Part shown: positions 17,681 to 27,900 of the stretch, one piece after another
How the letters are laid out: each line of letters opens with the position of its first letter
Numbering within the stretch: position 1 is the stretch's first letter
DNA from: Myxococcus eversor
GTDB taxonomy: Bacteria > Myxococcota > Myxococcia > Myxococcales > Myxococcaceae
Assembly (NCBI RefSeq): GCF_010894455.1
Contig: NZ_JAAIXY010000010.1
Location: 88,024-152,023 of the forward strand
Reading direction: 5' to 3'
DNA: 64,000 nt
Notes under the pieces: generated by a model
The model's database searches: none
What the model was told of the DNA's origin: nothing
What the model saw: the letters and a program-made list of their open reading frames with translations, nothing else
Program-made: the position numbers and the translations under genes

Positions 17681-18310
17681 ATGTTGGCAAGCAAGGCATG
17701 CTGGGTCCTCTTCGCCGCCCTCTGTCTGGCCGTGGGCCTGTATCCCGTGAGCTACTTCCTCGCGGCCTCGAACTTCGGGCTCCGTGCCTCGAAGAGCATC
17801 GAACTCCTGGCCGACCCCGTCTGGAACGCGGCCTTCTACACGCACATCGCCCTGGGAGGACTCGCGCTGGCCGTCGGCTGGACCCAGTTCGTCACGAGAC
17901 TGCGACTCAAGCGCCCCGGGGCGCACCGGCTCCTTGGAAAGGTCTACGTCGGAGCAGTCCTGTTGAGTGGACTTGCTGGCGTCTACATCGGCTTCTTCGC
18001 CACGGGGGGCGTCGTCGCCGCGTCGGGCTTCATCAGCCTGGGCATCGTCTGGCTCTCCACCACGGCCTCCGCCTATCGGCTCATCAAACGCCGGCGAATC
18101 GAAGAGCACCGGCTCATGATGACCTACAGCTATGCCGCCTGTTTCGCGGCGGTCACCCTGAGACTCTGGATGCCCGTCCTGATTCACGCCATGGGCGACT
18201 TCATCGCGGCCTACAGATTCGTCGCCTGGCTCTGCTGGGTTCCCAACCTCGGCGTGGCCTACGTCATCTCGCGCAGACAGCTCCAGGCGCGAGAGCTCGT
18301 GCCTTCATGA
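17681..18310 (+). CDS. DUF2306-like integral membrane protein
   Basis: The 209-residue protein has about six to seven hydrophobic segments and the pattern of DUF2306 proteins: HIALGGLALAVGWTQFV, RPGAHRLLGKVYV, a TTASAYR segment, EEHRLMMTYSYAACFAAVTLRL. Conserved His residues in helices suggest heme or metal contacts, but no function is established. The start overlaps an ATG with little upstream spacing to the divergent protease. Its last 52 nt overlap the 3' end of the convergent gene at 18259-18906. Confidence 0.72.
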   Translation: MLASKACWVLFAALCLAVGLYPVSYFLAASNFGLRASKSIELLADPVWNAAFYTHIALGGLALAVGWTQFVTRLRLKRPGAHRLLGKVYVGAVLLSGLAGVYIGFFATGGVVAASGFISLGIVWLSTTASAYRLIKRRRIEEHRLMMTYSYAACFAAVTLRLWMPVLIHAMGDFIAAYRFVAWLCWVPNLGVAYVISRRQLQARELVPS

Positions 18311-18906
18311 CGAGCCCTCGGTCCTGGACGCGAGGTCGTCTCGCGCATGCCGTCTGACTTCGCCTGCTCATTCGACATCATGGGACAGGTGACGCCGGGA
18401 CCCTGGCTGCCGGTGACGGTGCCACCGCCGGGCGCTTGAGAGTGCCCCACGTCGCCCAGGGGGCCGGGCCCTTCGTGAAGCCAGGGGCGGGTCTGTGTCG
18501 TGTGCGTCTGCCAGAAGGGCTTCTCGAAGGGGCTCTTCTCCTCGGACGAATTCGCCGGCGCCGCGTCCCGCAACGGCCCCAGCACGACTTCCACGGGCGG
18601 CGGCGGGGGCGTCAGGCCCAGCAGCTTCTCCAGCTCCGCCTTTCGACGGGTGCCCTCGAAGGCCGAGTCGAGCTCGCTCTTCGTCGGCTTCACCTTGGCG
18701 ATGTCCTTCTCGCTGTAGGGCGGCGGTTTGCTTTCCTCGACGGCCGTCGTGTTCGCCTTGAGCATGGCCTCCTCGGGCTTCTGTACCGGCTTCTCCGCGG
18801 CCTTGCGTGCCGCCTCCGCCTTCTGCCGGGCTTCCTTCGCGCGGCGCTGCGCCTCGGCGGCATCGACCTTCGCTGCACTGCCACCCGTTGCTGTCACTGC
18901 CACCAT
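18259..18906 (-). CDS. Hypothetical protein with Ala/Lys-rich coiled-coil start
   Basis: This 215-residue protein has residues 13-60 dominated by Ala, Lys, Glu and Arg with heptad character (coiled coil), a Pro-rich centre (TPPPPPVEVV), and a low-complexity Gly/Ser/Pro tail. There is no signal peptide or known domain. GAGGAG lies 7 nt before ATG 18906, which supports the start. It overlaps the convergent membrane-protein gene by 52 nt at its 3' end, which is unusual; the real tail could be shorter in vivo only through a frameshift, which was not seen. Function unknown. Confidence 0.6.
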   Translation of the reverse strand: MVAVTATGGSAAKVDAAEAQRRAKEARQKAEAARKAAEKPVQKPEEAMLKANTTAVEESKPPPYSEKDIAKVKPTKSELDSAFEGTRRKAELEKLLGLTPPPPPVEVVLGPLRDAAPANSSEEKSPFEKPFWQTHTTQTRPWLHEGPGPLGDVGHSQAPGGGTVTGSQGPGVTCPMMSNEQAKSDGMRETTSRPGPRARHEGTSSRAWSCLREMT

Positions 18907-19017
18907 GGGGCTTCTCCTCTGGATGGGGCAGCGAGTCGCCGCCCATGCATTCGAGGAGAAAGAGGGAGGAGGCTCTCCCCCGTCCCAAGAAACTCAGCGC
19001 TTCGCCTCACTCCGCTG

Positions 19018-19215
19018 TCACGCGAGCACCTTCTGGAGCTCCGGCTGGCCGCGGACGCCCAGGACCTCCAGCCGCGCCCGGGCCTCCTCGGCCAGCGTGA
19101 GCGCCCTCGCCACGGTCTCGTCGTCGTGCGCGGCCTCGCCCGCCCACACGGCCTCGTTGATAAACTCCTCCGCTTCAGGACATATCGCCCGGAAATTCTT
19201 GGGATGCCCTCGGGC
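19018..19215 (-). pseudogene. C-terminal remnant of an unidentified protein
   Basis: A short open frame ends in RLEVLGVRGQPELQKVLA and is rich in Glu/Ala in a helical pattern (EEFINEAVWAGEAAHDDETVARAL). It opens after a TGA at 19216-19218 and has no ATG, so it looks like the 3' end of a gene whose front is lost. It lies upstream of, and on the same strand as, the coiled-coil gene. Confidence 0.35.
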
Positions 19216-19373
19216 TCATTCCCCCGTTCCCCTGACCGCATCGGCGGGCCCGCGCTGAATCGCGCACGGAGCGAAGGGGGGAATCCACTCTGGCGATGCG
19301 CCGTGAATCCTCATCCTGAAGGAGTTATTCCATGAAGTCGGTCGCCGGCGGCCAGCCCCTCACGGAATCGCTG

Positions 19374-20243
19374 TCAGCGGGCGATTCCGTCGAGCGCGGC
19401 GATGCTCTTCGCCGGCAGCGCGAGTGACGCCGCGGCCACGTTCTCTCGCAGGTGCGCGACCGACGACGTGCCCGGGATGAGCAGGATGTTCGGTGCGCGG
19501 TGCAACAGCCACGCGAGCGCGACCTGCATCGGTGTCGCGCCCAGCTCGCTCGCCACTTCCGACAGCGTCGAGGACTGGAGCGGCGTGAAGCCTCCGAGCG
19601 GGAAGAACGGCACGTAGGCGATGCCCTGCTTCGCCAGCGTGTCGATGAGCGCGTCGTCTCCGCGATGCGCCAGGTTGTAGTGATTCTGCACGCACACGAT
19701 TTCGGTGAGCGCTTGCGCCTGCCCGACCTGACGTGCCGTCACGTTGCTGAGGCCGATGTGGCGGACGAGCCCCTCGCGCTTGAGCTCGATGAGGACGGCG
19801 AGCTCCTTGTCGAGAGGGCCTTCCGTCGGCGTCATGCTCATCATGCGCAGGTTCACGACGTCGATTGCGTCGAGCCCGAGGTGGCGCAGGTTGTCCTGGA
19901 TGCCCTCGCGGAGCTCGGTGGGCGATAGCGCCGGGAGCCACGACTTGTCCTCGCCACGCCGCCCACCCACCTTCGAGACGATGACGATGTGCTTGGGATA
20001 CGGATGCAGCGTGGCGCGAATGAGCTGATTCGTGACGTGGGGCCCGTAGGCGTCGCTCGTGTCGAAGTGGTCGATGCCGAGGGAAATCGCCTCGCGCAGC
20101 ACCGCCGCGGCCGCTTCCACATCACGCGGCGGTCCCCAGACGTGCGGGCCCGCGAGCTGCATGGCGCCATACCCCATGCGGTGCACCGTCAGCGATGTGC
20201 CAGGGAAAGTGAATCGACCGCCGAGCGTGTCTGTATTCGTCAT
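19374..20243 (-). CDS. Aldo/keto reductase (copy 2)
   Basis: The 289-residue AKR is clearly paralogous to 13701-14579: both share MGYGAMQLAGP/LGYGAMQLAGP, YGPHVTNQLIR, SWLPALS, DVVNLR, a FFPLGGFTPLQSSTLS block and LLIPGTSSVAHLREN. Asp-Tyr (DTSDAYGP) and Lys (IVSKVG) are present; the usual catalytic His position reads DVVNLR, as in copy 1. It is also divergent from a LysR gene, so the gene-regulator arrangement is repeated 6 kb away. Substrate unknown. Confidence 0.86.
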   Translation of the reverse strand: MTNTDTLGGRFTFPGTSLTVHRMGYGAMQLAGPHVWGPPRDVEAAAAVLREAISLGIDHFDTSDAYGPHVTNQLIRATLHPYPKHIVIVSKVGGRRGEDKSWLPALSPTELREGIQDNLRHLGLDAIDVVNLRMMSMTPTEGPLDKELAVLIELKREGLVRHIGLSNVTARQVGQAQALTEIVCVQNHYNLAHRGDDALIDTLAKQGIAYVPFFPLGGFTPLQSSTLSEVASELGATPMQVALAWLLHRAPNILLIPGTSSVAHLRENVAAASLALPAKSIAALDGIAR

Positions 20244-20291
20244 GGGCTCGAATCTAACGCTGGCCCCGATTCACACTAGCAAATAGCATGA

Positions 20292-21272
20292 ATGCCAATC
20301 ATGAATGCTGTGAGTGCCAGGGAACTCGACCTCAACCTGTTGCGCGTGCTCGTCGCCGTCGCCGACACGGGCTCGGTCACGAAAGCGGCCGCGGGGCTCT
20401 ACCTCACGCAGTCGGCGGTGAGCGCGGCGCTCGCCCGGCTCAGCGTGTCGTTGGACACGCCGATGCTCGCGCGCCACGGCCGTGGCGTGATTCTGACCAG
20501 CCGGGCCGCGCGCCTCGTGACCGAGGTCCGCCCGCTGCTCGAGGCGATGCTCCAGGCCGCGCTCGCACCGGCGCGCTTCGACCCCCGCACGAGCGAGCGA
20601 ATCGTCCGCCTCGGGCTGGCCGACTTCGCGGACGAGTGGCTGCTGCCGCCGCTGTTGCGCCGGCTCGGACGCGACGCGCCCAAGATGCGGCTCGTCTGCA
20701 CGCCGGTCCAGTTCCGCACGGTGGTCGATGCGCTGGCGACCCGCCGGGTCGACCTCGCGGCCACGGTCATCGACACGCTGCCGCGCGGCATCCTGCGCAC
20801 GCCGCTCGTCCGTGGCCACTTCGTCTGCCTGTTCGACCCGCGCCACGTGCGCCTCGGCGCGAGACCCAGCAAGCGCGCGTATCTCGCGCAGGAGCACGTC
20901 ATCGTCTCCTTCAACGGAGACCTCCGCGGCACGGTCGAGGACAGGTTCGGCGTCGAGCGACGCGTCCGGTGCTCGGTCGCGAGCTTCAGCGCGATTGGAG
21001 CCATCGTCGACGGCGGCGAACTGGTGGCGACCTTGCCCGAGGCCTTCGCGGCGCAGCTCCAGCGGCAGCGGCCGCATCTTCGCACCGCGCCCTTTCCCTT
21101 CGCGCATCCCGCCGGCGGCATGGACCTGCTCTGGCCCGCCGCGCTGGACGAGGACGAGGCGTTCGCCTTCGTGCGCGCCGCGATGCTCGATATCGCCAGG
21201 CAGACGCCCGCGGTGAGGCCCAAGCTCGATGCCGCGGTCCGCGAGCTCACGGAGCCGATGGTCCCGTCCTGA
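20292..21272 (+). CDS. LysR-family transcriptional regulator
   Basis: The 326-residue LTTR has the HTH near residues 13-70 (LNLLRVLVAVADTGSVTKAAAGLYLTQSAVS) and an effector domain. The motif DLNLLRVL and the long helix resemble the NodD/NahR-like subgroup. It is transcribed divergently from the second aldo/keto reductase, 48 bp away. Two nearby ATGs (20292 and 20301) could start it; neither has a clear ribosome-binding site. It probably regulates the reductase. Confidence 0.86.
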   Translation: MPIMNAVSARELDLNLLRVLVAVADTGSVTKAAAGLYLTQSAVSAALARLSVSLDTPMLARHGRGVILTSRAARLVTEVRPLLEAMLQAALAPARFDPRTSERIVRLGLADFADEWLLPPLLRRLGRDAPKMRLVCTPVQFRTVVDALATRRVDLAATVIDTLPRGILRTPLVRGHFVCLFDPRHVRLGARPSKRAYLAQEHVIVSFNGDLRGTVEDRFGVERRVRCSVASFSAIGAIVDGGELVATLPEAFAAQLQRQRPHLRTAPFPFAHPAGGMDLLWPAALDEDEAFAFVRAAMLDIARQTPAVRPKLDAAVRELTEPMVPS

Positions 21273-21378
21273 CCCGGTGGTCCGGTCTGCGGCCCGCACG
21301 TCAGCGACGTGAAGGCGTTCATGCCTTCCCGCCAGGGGGCTTGCGCTGCCGCTATTCTGCGTTACTATGTACCGGTAG

Positions 21379-21391
21379 TCAGCAGTGCTGA
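21379..21391. promoter_or_regulatory. Inverted repeat upstream of padR-like gene
   Basis: TCAGCA-G-TGCTGA is a perfect 13-bp inverted repeat 19 nt before the PadR start, in a short A/T-richer promoter region. It is a candidate site for PadR autorepression. Confidence 0.4.
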
Positions 21392-21410
21392 GTAGTTCGG
21401 GGAGTGTTTC

Positions 21411-21740
21411 GTGGGCAAGCAGATGACGGAGATGCTCAAGGGCACGCTGGAGGGCATCGTCCTGGCGATCCTGTCCTTGCGGCCGGAGTACGGCTACGAA
21501 ATCACGGCGCGGCTGCGGGAGATGGGCTTCACCGACATCGCCGAGGGCACCGTCTATGCGTTGCTCGTCAGGATTGAGCAGCGCGGTCTGGTGGGCGTGG
21601 AGAAGGTCCCGTCCGAGAAGGGGCCGCCGCGCAAGGTGTACTCGCTCAACGCGCAGGGACAGGCCTATCTCGAAGAGTTCTGGCGGACGTGGAGCTTCCT
21701 CACTGAACGGCTCGACCAACTCCAAAAAGGAGGCAGATGA
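21411..21740 (+). CDS. PadR-family repressor
   Basis: The 109-residue PadR-type winged helix has MLKGTLEGIVLAILS at the start, YGYEITARL, then AEGTVYALLVRIEQRGLV and a wing with GPPRKVYSL. GTG 21411 is used because GGGGAG lies just upstream. It is followed after 1 nt by a DUF1048 gene; PadR-DUF1048 pairs recur in bacteria and usually act as a small autoregulated operon. Its signal is unknown. Confidence 0.88.
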   Translation: MGKQMTEMLKGTLEGIVLAILSLRPEYGYEITARLREMGFTDIAEGTVYALLVRIEQRGLVGVEKVPSEKGPPRKVYSLNAQGQAYLEEFWRTWSFLTERLDQLQKGGR

Positions 21741-21741
21741 C

Positions 21742-22101
21742 ATGTTCATCTCAAGGTTCATCTCGAAGGTGATCGGCGAGAAGGCGCAGTGGCGGCAGTA
21801 CAAGGCGCGCACGAAACAACTTCCCGCGAGCTATCGCACGGCGGTCGAGGCGCTGGAGCGGTACCTGATGTATTTCGGGACGGGAGGCGACGGGACCGCC
21901 ATCTATGCGGACCTCGTCGACCTGTTCGAACAGAGCGCGGCGAACCGGACCCCCATCCGCCAGGTTGTCGGGGAAGACCCCGTGGAGTTCATCGAGACGT
22001 TCGTCCGGAACTACCCGAAGGGGCAGTGGATCCTCCGGGAGCGGGAGCGGCTGACCCGCGCGCTCGAGCACGCCGCCGAAGAAGAAGCGAAGGGCCTTTG
22101 A
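21742..22101 (+). CDS. DUF1048 protein, partner of PadR
   Basis: The 119-residue helical protein matches DUF1048 (ISKVIGEKAQWRQYKARTKQLPASYRTAVEALERYLMYFG, then VVGEDPVEFIETFVRNYP). AGGAGG is placed 9 nt upstream and lies inside the PadR gene, so the two are coupled. DUF1048 proteins have no established biochemical role but occur consistently next to PadR repressors. Confidence 0.85.
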   Translation: MFISRFISKVIGEKAQWRQYKARTKQLPASYRTAVEALERYLMYFGTGGDGTAIYADLVDLFEQSAANRTPIRQVVGEDPVEFIETFVRNYPKGQWILRERERLTRALEHAAEEEAKGL

Positions 22102-22351
22102 TGCAGACACAGCACGGCGCCCACGTGCTGCGTTCGTAACGAACTCCACGCTGTCAGCGCACCAGAACCGAGCAAGGACGCCGTCGAGCCCCAGGGCTCC
22201 GACAGGCATTGCGACGTCGCGATTCACCGCGCTCTTGAAACACGAGCAGCAACAGACCCGGGACGCCAGCTCGCGAAGCACGAGGGCAGGCGTCGCGTCG
22301 CTGTACAAGCAATGCGTTTCAGACCCTCTCACAGAGCAAAGGAAGTGAGTC

Positions 22352-23605
22352 ATGTTGGAGACGACACGCGTACCCGTGGTGCACGGACACGTCGAGGACG
22401 GCTGGGGGAAGGTGGCCGATGTCTTCCGGGCGAACTTCGAAGGGACCCCTGGTGAGGTCGGCGCGGCGTGCTGCGTCTACGTGGATGGCCGTCCCGTCGT
22501 CGACTTGTGGGGCGGCCTCGCCGCTCGCGAGGCGAACCGTCCATGGAACGAAGACACCCTCGCGCTGGTCGCATCCACGACCAAGGGCGCGACGGCGATC
22601 TGCGCCCATCTGCTGGCACAGCGCGGCGAACTCGAGCTGGACGCCCCGGTGGTCAAGTACTGGCCGGAGTTCGGCGCTGCCGGCAAGGCGCATATCCCCG
22701 TGCGCTGGCTGCTCTCACACCAGGCCGGTCTGCCCGTCGTCGACGGTCCGCTGACGTTCGAGGATGCCTGTGCGTGGCACCCGGTCATCCGGGCACTCGA
22801 GGCGCAGAAGCCGGAGTGGCAGCCGGGCACCGAGCACGTCTACCACGGCATGACCTTCGGGTTCCTGGTCGGGGAGGTCGTGCGGCGAATCACTGGCAAG
22901 TCGCTCGGCACCTTCTTCGCCGACGAGGTCGCCGCCCCGCTCGGGCTGCGCGCCTGGATAGGGCTGCCCGAGGCGCAAGAGGGGAGGGTGGCGCAAATAG
23001 AGTATGCCGCTCCATTCACATTGGAGGAGATGACCGCCGGGATGATTGAGACCACGGGCCTCGATAGGGAGACGGTCATCGCCTGGATGAACGCCGTGTG
23101 GGGCCCGGACTCCATCCAGGCCCGCGCCGGCCAGCTCGGCGGCGCCTTCGACCACACCAGCGGCTACATGAATACGCGTGCCTTTCGCGCCGCTGAGTTC
23201 CCTTTCGGGAACATGTTCTCGGACGCGCGTTCGCTGGCGCGGATGTATGCGGCCACGGTGAGCGACGTCGACGGCGTGCGGCTGCTGAATCCGGAGACAG
23301 TGGAGAAGATGACCGTCGTCCACACCGACAAGACGAGGATGAACGGGCTGCCGCCGGGACTGGATGTTCCGGCCAACCGCTCCTTCAACATGTCGCTCGG
23401 GTTCTGGCGAGCCTGCCCGCCGATGCCCCTCGTCGGGCCCGGGTCGTTCGGCCATCCCGGCTCCGGCGGCTCGATTGGCTTCGCCGACCCCGATGCCAGT
23501 GTCGGCTTCGGCTACGTCACGAACCTCTGGTCCTTCCGGATCGGCGAACCGCGAGCGTCAAACCTGGCCGCGGCCGTCGTCGCCTGCCTCGGGGCTCGAC
23601 ACTGA
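22352..23605 (+). CDS. Serine hydrolase, beta-lactamase/EstB-like esterase
   Basis: The 417-residue cytoplasmic-type protein has the class C beta-lactamase/esterase fold. The nucleophile motif is STTK (Ser75, Lys78), the second motif YHG sits in HVYHGMTFGF, and a GHPGSGGS loop stands in for KTG near the C-terminus. There is no signal peptide, so it is more likely an intracellular esterase than an antibiotic hydrolase. It stands alone downstream of the PadR pair with a 250-bp gap in which nothing else was recognised. Confidence 0.85.
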   Translation: MLETTRVPVVHGHVEDGWGKVADVFRANFEGTPGEVGAACCVYVDGRPVVDLWGGLAAREANRPWNEDTLALVASTTKGATAICAHLLAQRGELELDAPVVKYWPEFGAAGKAHIPVRWLLSHQAGLPVVDGPLTFEDACAWHPVIRALEAQKPEWQPGTEHVYHGMTFGFLVGEVVRRITGKSLGTFFADEVAAPLGLRAWIGLPEAQEGRVAQIEYAAPFTLEEMTAGMIETTGLDRETVIAWMNAVWGPDSIQARAGQLGGAFDHTSGYMNTRAFRAAEFPFGNMFSDARSLARMYAATVSDVDGVRLLNPETVEKMTVVHTDKTRMNGLPPGLDVPANRSFNMSLGFWRACPPMPLVGPGSFGHPGSGGSIGFADPDASVGFGYVTNLWSFRIGEPRASNLAAAVVACLGARH

Positions 23606-23691
23606 GGCGCTGCTCGACTCACCAGGAGCTTCGTCCGGCGCGTTCCATCGCGAAATCGTGTCCGCGCGGTGGGCTGGCGCGAGGCGACGGC

Positions 23692-24783
23692 TCAGCGCGC
23701 GGAGAGCGAGATGGCGCGCAGGTTCTTCTCCGCGCCCCCGAGGACCATGGAGGTGCCATCGGCGGAGAAGGCGATGGCTCGAAGCGAGCGGGTGCCGGCC
23801 TTGTACGCGCTCCATCGCCCATCGTGTCCGAGCTCGATGACCAGGCCGTTGTTGGTTCCAATCACACCCAGACCCTCTCCGCGAAAACAGATGGAGTCGC
23901 CACGGGTGTTCGTGCCGCCCGTTACTCGGCGTGCGAGTGTGCCCAACGAGTGGCGAGCGAGTTCGGCGCCGCTCGCCGCATCCAACACGAGCATGTCATG
24001 GCTCACTCCTCCGCCGACGGTCATCAACCAGTTCGACGTGGGGTCGAGGGCCATGGCGGCGACGGTGCCCTCGGTGACGAGCCGCGACGGCGCGCGCTGC
24101 CATAGCAGGCGGGAGTCGGCGACCCGCACCGCGGAGATGCGGGAGAAGGAGGTGGCTGTGTAGAGGACATCGCCCTCGGGCGACAGGACCGCGCACACCT
24201 CCTCATCGAGCCACTGGGACGGCAGCAAGGGCTGGCACCCGAGGGTGGTCCGGGAGACCCGCACCATGGACGGCTCCGGCGTCACCAGGGCAGGCACGGC
24301 GGCGGCGAGGGCCGGGTCCACTCGGCGTGTCTCTGTCTTGACTACGTCTCCGTCGCGGAACGTCTCCGCCCAGTTCGGCGACTGTGCGATGAACTGCTCG
24401 TCGTCAATCCATGCAAAGGGGCGCATGACGGGCAGGGTGTGCGCGACCTGGAAGGTGTCCAGGTCTATCAACTGGCAGCAGGCTGCTCGGCCAGCGAGCA
24501 GCGGGCCTCCCGTGAGGAGCCAGCGTCCGCTGGGCGAGAGCGCACCGGGGCCCAGCGGGCCCGTCAGCTCGGCCTCGATTTCAAGGCGGGTGCCACTGCG
24601 CCGCAGCAGCCGACCGGGCTGGTCGGCATGGCCGGGCGCCTCGATGACCAGGAGCGAGCCCCGTGGCTCGAAGGCGAGGAACCGGACGTACGGGACGGTG
24701 TCCTTCGCCAGGGGCGTGGACGCCGCGCGGGGAGGCGCGGGTGCGAACCTGGGAAGCAACTCCGTGCAGTCGATCAGTCGCAT
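23692..24783 (-). CDS. WD40-like beta-propeller protein
   Basis: This 363-residue protein has repeated strand patterns of propeller blades: FLAFEPRGSLLVIEA, GALSPSGRWLLTGG, AVLSPEGDVLYTATS, MALDPTSNWLMTVGG, IAFSADGTSMVLGG. No signal peptide or enzymatic motif was seen. ATG 24783 was chosen; longer frames reach 24891 but have no better start. It is divergent from the TPR Ser/Thr kinase gene 134 bp away, so a regulatory or scaffold role beside the kinase is possible. Confidence 0.7.
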   Translation of the reverse strand: MRLIDCTELLPRFAPAPPRAASTPLAKDTVPYVRFLAFEPRGSLLVIEAPGHADQPGRLLRRSGTRLEIEAELTGPLGPGALSPSGRWLLTGGPLLAGRAACCQLIDLDTFQVAHTLPVMRPFAWIDDEQFIAQSPNWAETFRDGDVVKTETRRVDPALAAAVPALVTPEPSMVRVSRTTLGCQPLLPSQWLDEEVCAVLSPEGDVLYTATSFSRISAVRVADSRLLWQRAPSRLVTEGTVAAMALDPTSNWLMTVGGGVSHDMLVLDAASGAELARHSLGTLARRVTGGTNTRGDSICFRGEGLGVIGTNNGLVIELGHDGRWSAYKAGTRSLRAIAFSADGTSMVLGGAEKNLRAISLSAR

Positions 24784-24917
24784 GCGGGGATGATATCCCG
24801 TGAGCGTCGAGACCTTGTCGACTTCATTTCGGTGGGGCGCGGAGTCAAAGGAGACACTCGACGTCGTCGCGGCCGGGGCGAGCGAAGGCAAGCGGACATG
24901 ATAGGGTTTGCGTCCTC

Positions 24918-27900
24918 ATGGACCTGCAAGCCGAACTCCGTATCGCCCTGGCGGAGGGCTTTGTCTCGCGGGACGAGGCGGACGCGTTGCTGGAGGAGGC
25001 GCGGCGTCGAGGGGTCGGGCTCCTGGCCTTGCTCGCGGAGAAGGGTCGGCTCTCGGCGGCGGAGCTCCCATCGCCGCGCGTCCATGCCGCGCGCTCTCCT
25101 GTTCATGACGCCGATGCGACCGTGTCGGACGGCAAGGACGCCCACCTCGGGAAGCCCTCGGACTCGGAGCCCGCCTTTCCGGTGCCCGGCTGGGAGCGGT
25201 ATCAGCCGGTGCGCTTCCTGGGCAAGGGCGGCATGGGGCAGGTCTTCCTGGCGCATGACCCACGGCTGCGCCGCCAGGTCGCCCTGAAGTTCGTGCTCGG
25301 TGGCGCCCCCGAACTGGTGCGACGCCTGCTGTCCGAGGCGTCCGCGCAGGCTCGCGTGGAGCATGAGCGCGTGTGCAAGGTGTACGAGGTGGGCGAGGTC
25401 CAGGGACACCCGTACATCTCCATGCAGTACGTGCAAGGACTGCCCCTCCACCAGCTCGCCTCCGAGCTGACCGTGGAGCAGAAGGTGCTGGTCCTGCGCG
25501 ACATCACCGAGGGCGTCCATGCCGCCCATCGTGCCGGGCTCATCCACCGGGACCTCAAGCCCTCCAACATCCTGGTGGAGCGCGCCGAGGACGGTCGCCT
25601 CCGTCCCTACGTCATGGACTTCGGCCTGGCGCGCGACTGGAAGGAGGGCGTCACCGCCACCGGCTCCGTGCTGGGCACGCCGCACTACATGGCCCCCGAG
25701 CAGGCCCGGGGAGAGGTGTCCCGCCTGGACCGACGCGCGGACGTCTACAGCCTGGGCGCCACGCTGTACCACCTGCTGACGGGCCGGGCCCCCATCTCCG
25801 GAGACAATGCCCTGGAGGTGCTCGCGAACGTGGCCACCGTGGAGCCCCGCCCGCCCCGCGCGCTGGATGCGGCCATCCCCGAGGACCTGGAGGCCATCGT
25901 CCTCAAGTGTCTGGAGAAAGAGCGTGGCGCCCGTTACGGCTCCGCGCGCGAACTGGCGGAGGAGCTGGAGCGCTTCCTCGCGGGAGAGCCCGTGCGCGCG
26001 CGCCTCGCCGGGCCGGGCTACCGCCTGCGCAAGCGGCTGCGCAAGCACCGCGTGCTCGCCACCGTCGTCGGCCTGGCGATGGTGCTGACGGGCGCGGCGC
26101 TGGGACAGGCCGCGTACACCCGCCAGGAGGCCGCCCGCCGCGAACGCCTGGCCCAGCGCTTCACCGAGCAGGTGGAGCGCGTCGAGGCGCTGGCCCGCTA
26201 CTCCGGCCTGTCGCGGATGCACGACACGCGCGAGGACCGCGAGGAGCTTCGTGGGCACCTGGAGGCGCTGGCGGGGGAGGTGCGCGACGCCGGTGCGCTG
26301 GCCGCCGGACCGGGCCAGTACGCCCTGGGGCGCGGCTTCCTGGCGCTGGGCGAGGAGGCCACGGCGCGCGGGCACCTGGAGGCCGCGTGGCGGCAAGGCT
26401 ACCGCGAGCCCCGCGTCGCCTGGGCGCTGGCGGTGGTGCTGGGACACCTGTACCAGGAGGCGCTGCTGGACGTGGAGCGCCTGCCGGACGCCGCCCAACG
26501 CCAGGCTCGCCGCGAGGCCCTGGCGCGCGACTACCGCGAGCCGGCCCTGACCTGGCTGCGCTCGAGCGAGGGCGCGGAGGTGCCCTCCATGGACTACGTG
26601 GCGGCGCTGTTCGCCTTCTACGAGGACCGGCTGGACGAGGCGCTGGCACGGCTGGAGCCGGCGGGACGGCGCAGGGCGTGGTTCCACGAGGCGCACCTGC
26701 TGCGCGGCGACATCCTCCAGACGCGGGCCGCGCGGCGCTGGAATTCGGGGGACCGGGACGGCGCGCGCGCGGACCTGGAGGCGGGACGCAGGGCCTGCGC
26801 GGACGCGGCCGCCACCGCCGAGAGCGTGCCCGACGTCCACTTCGCGCTGGCGAGGCTGGAGTACACCGCGCTGGTGATGGAGCTGTATGGCCAGGGAGAC
26901 GTCCAGCCCCCGTACACCCGTGGCCTGGAGGCGGTGGCGCGGGCGCTCGCGGCCGATGCGGGCTTCGCGCGGGCGAAGGTGTTGGAGGCACGCTTCCACA
27001 ACCGCATGGCGGAGCACGGGATGATGCGGGGCGAGCCGGTGGAGCCGCTCCTCGAGAAGGCGATGGCCTCCGCGAGGGAGGCGCTGGCCTTCCGCCCCGA
27101 GCCCGTCAAGGCGCGCATGGAGCTGGGGCAGAGCCTGCGGCGCCAGGCCCGCGCGCTGGAGGCCCGGGGGCTGGACCCCAGCGAGCCGCTGCGACAGGCC
27201 ATCGAAGCGCTGGAGGGCGTCCCCGAGAAGGCGCGGGATTACGAACTGCACGCCACGCTCGGCCTGGTCTTCAGCATCCAGGCCGACCGCGCGGAGGCCA
27301 CGGGAAAAGACCCGCTGCCCGCTCGAGGGCGGGCCATCCAGGCCTACCGCGAGGCCATCCGCCTGAACGAACAGCTGCCAGATGCCTGGCTCAACCTGGG
27401 AACGAACCACCTGTCGCGGGCCACCTTCCCGAGCTCGCCCGACGCGGAAGGAGACCTGGAAGGGGCCCGCGTCGCGCTGGAGAAGGCCCGGACGCTCAAC
27501 CCGGGAAACTTCGTGACGTACTTCCTGGGAGGCCAACTCCACCAGGAGCTGGCGGGCCGGCGCTCGCGCCAGGGCGGTGACGCCCGGCCGGACCTGGAGA
27601 CGGCGCTGGACCTCTACCAGCGTGGCATCGCCATCAACGCGCGCATCCCCCAGTTCCACCTGGGGGAGAGCGCGGTGTTGCTGGAGCTGGCGCGGGAGGC
27701 CTGGGACCGGGGAGGGGACCCGTTCCCCCTGTTGGAGCGTGCTCGGAGCGCCTGCGCGCGGGCCATCGCCGTGGCCCCCAGGCAAGGCTATGGACAGAAC
27801 AACCTGGGCGAGGTGCACGCCGCGCGCGCCCTGTACCGGTGGCTGATGGGTGAGAATCCGGAGGCGGACGCTCACGAGGCCGAGACGGCCTATCGCGAGG

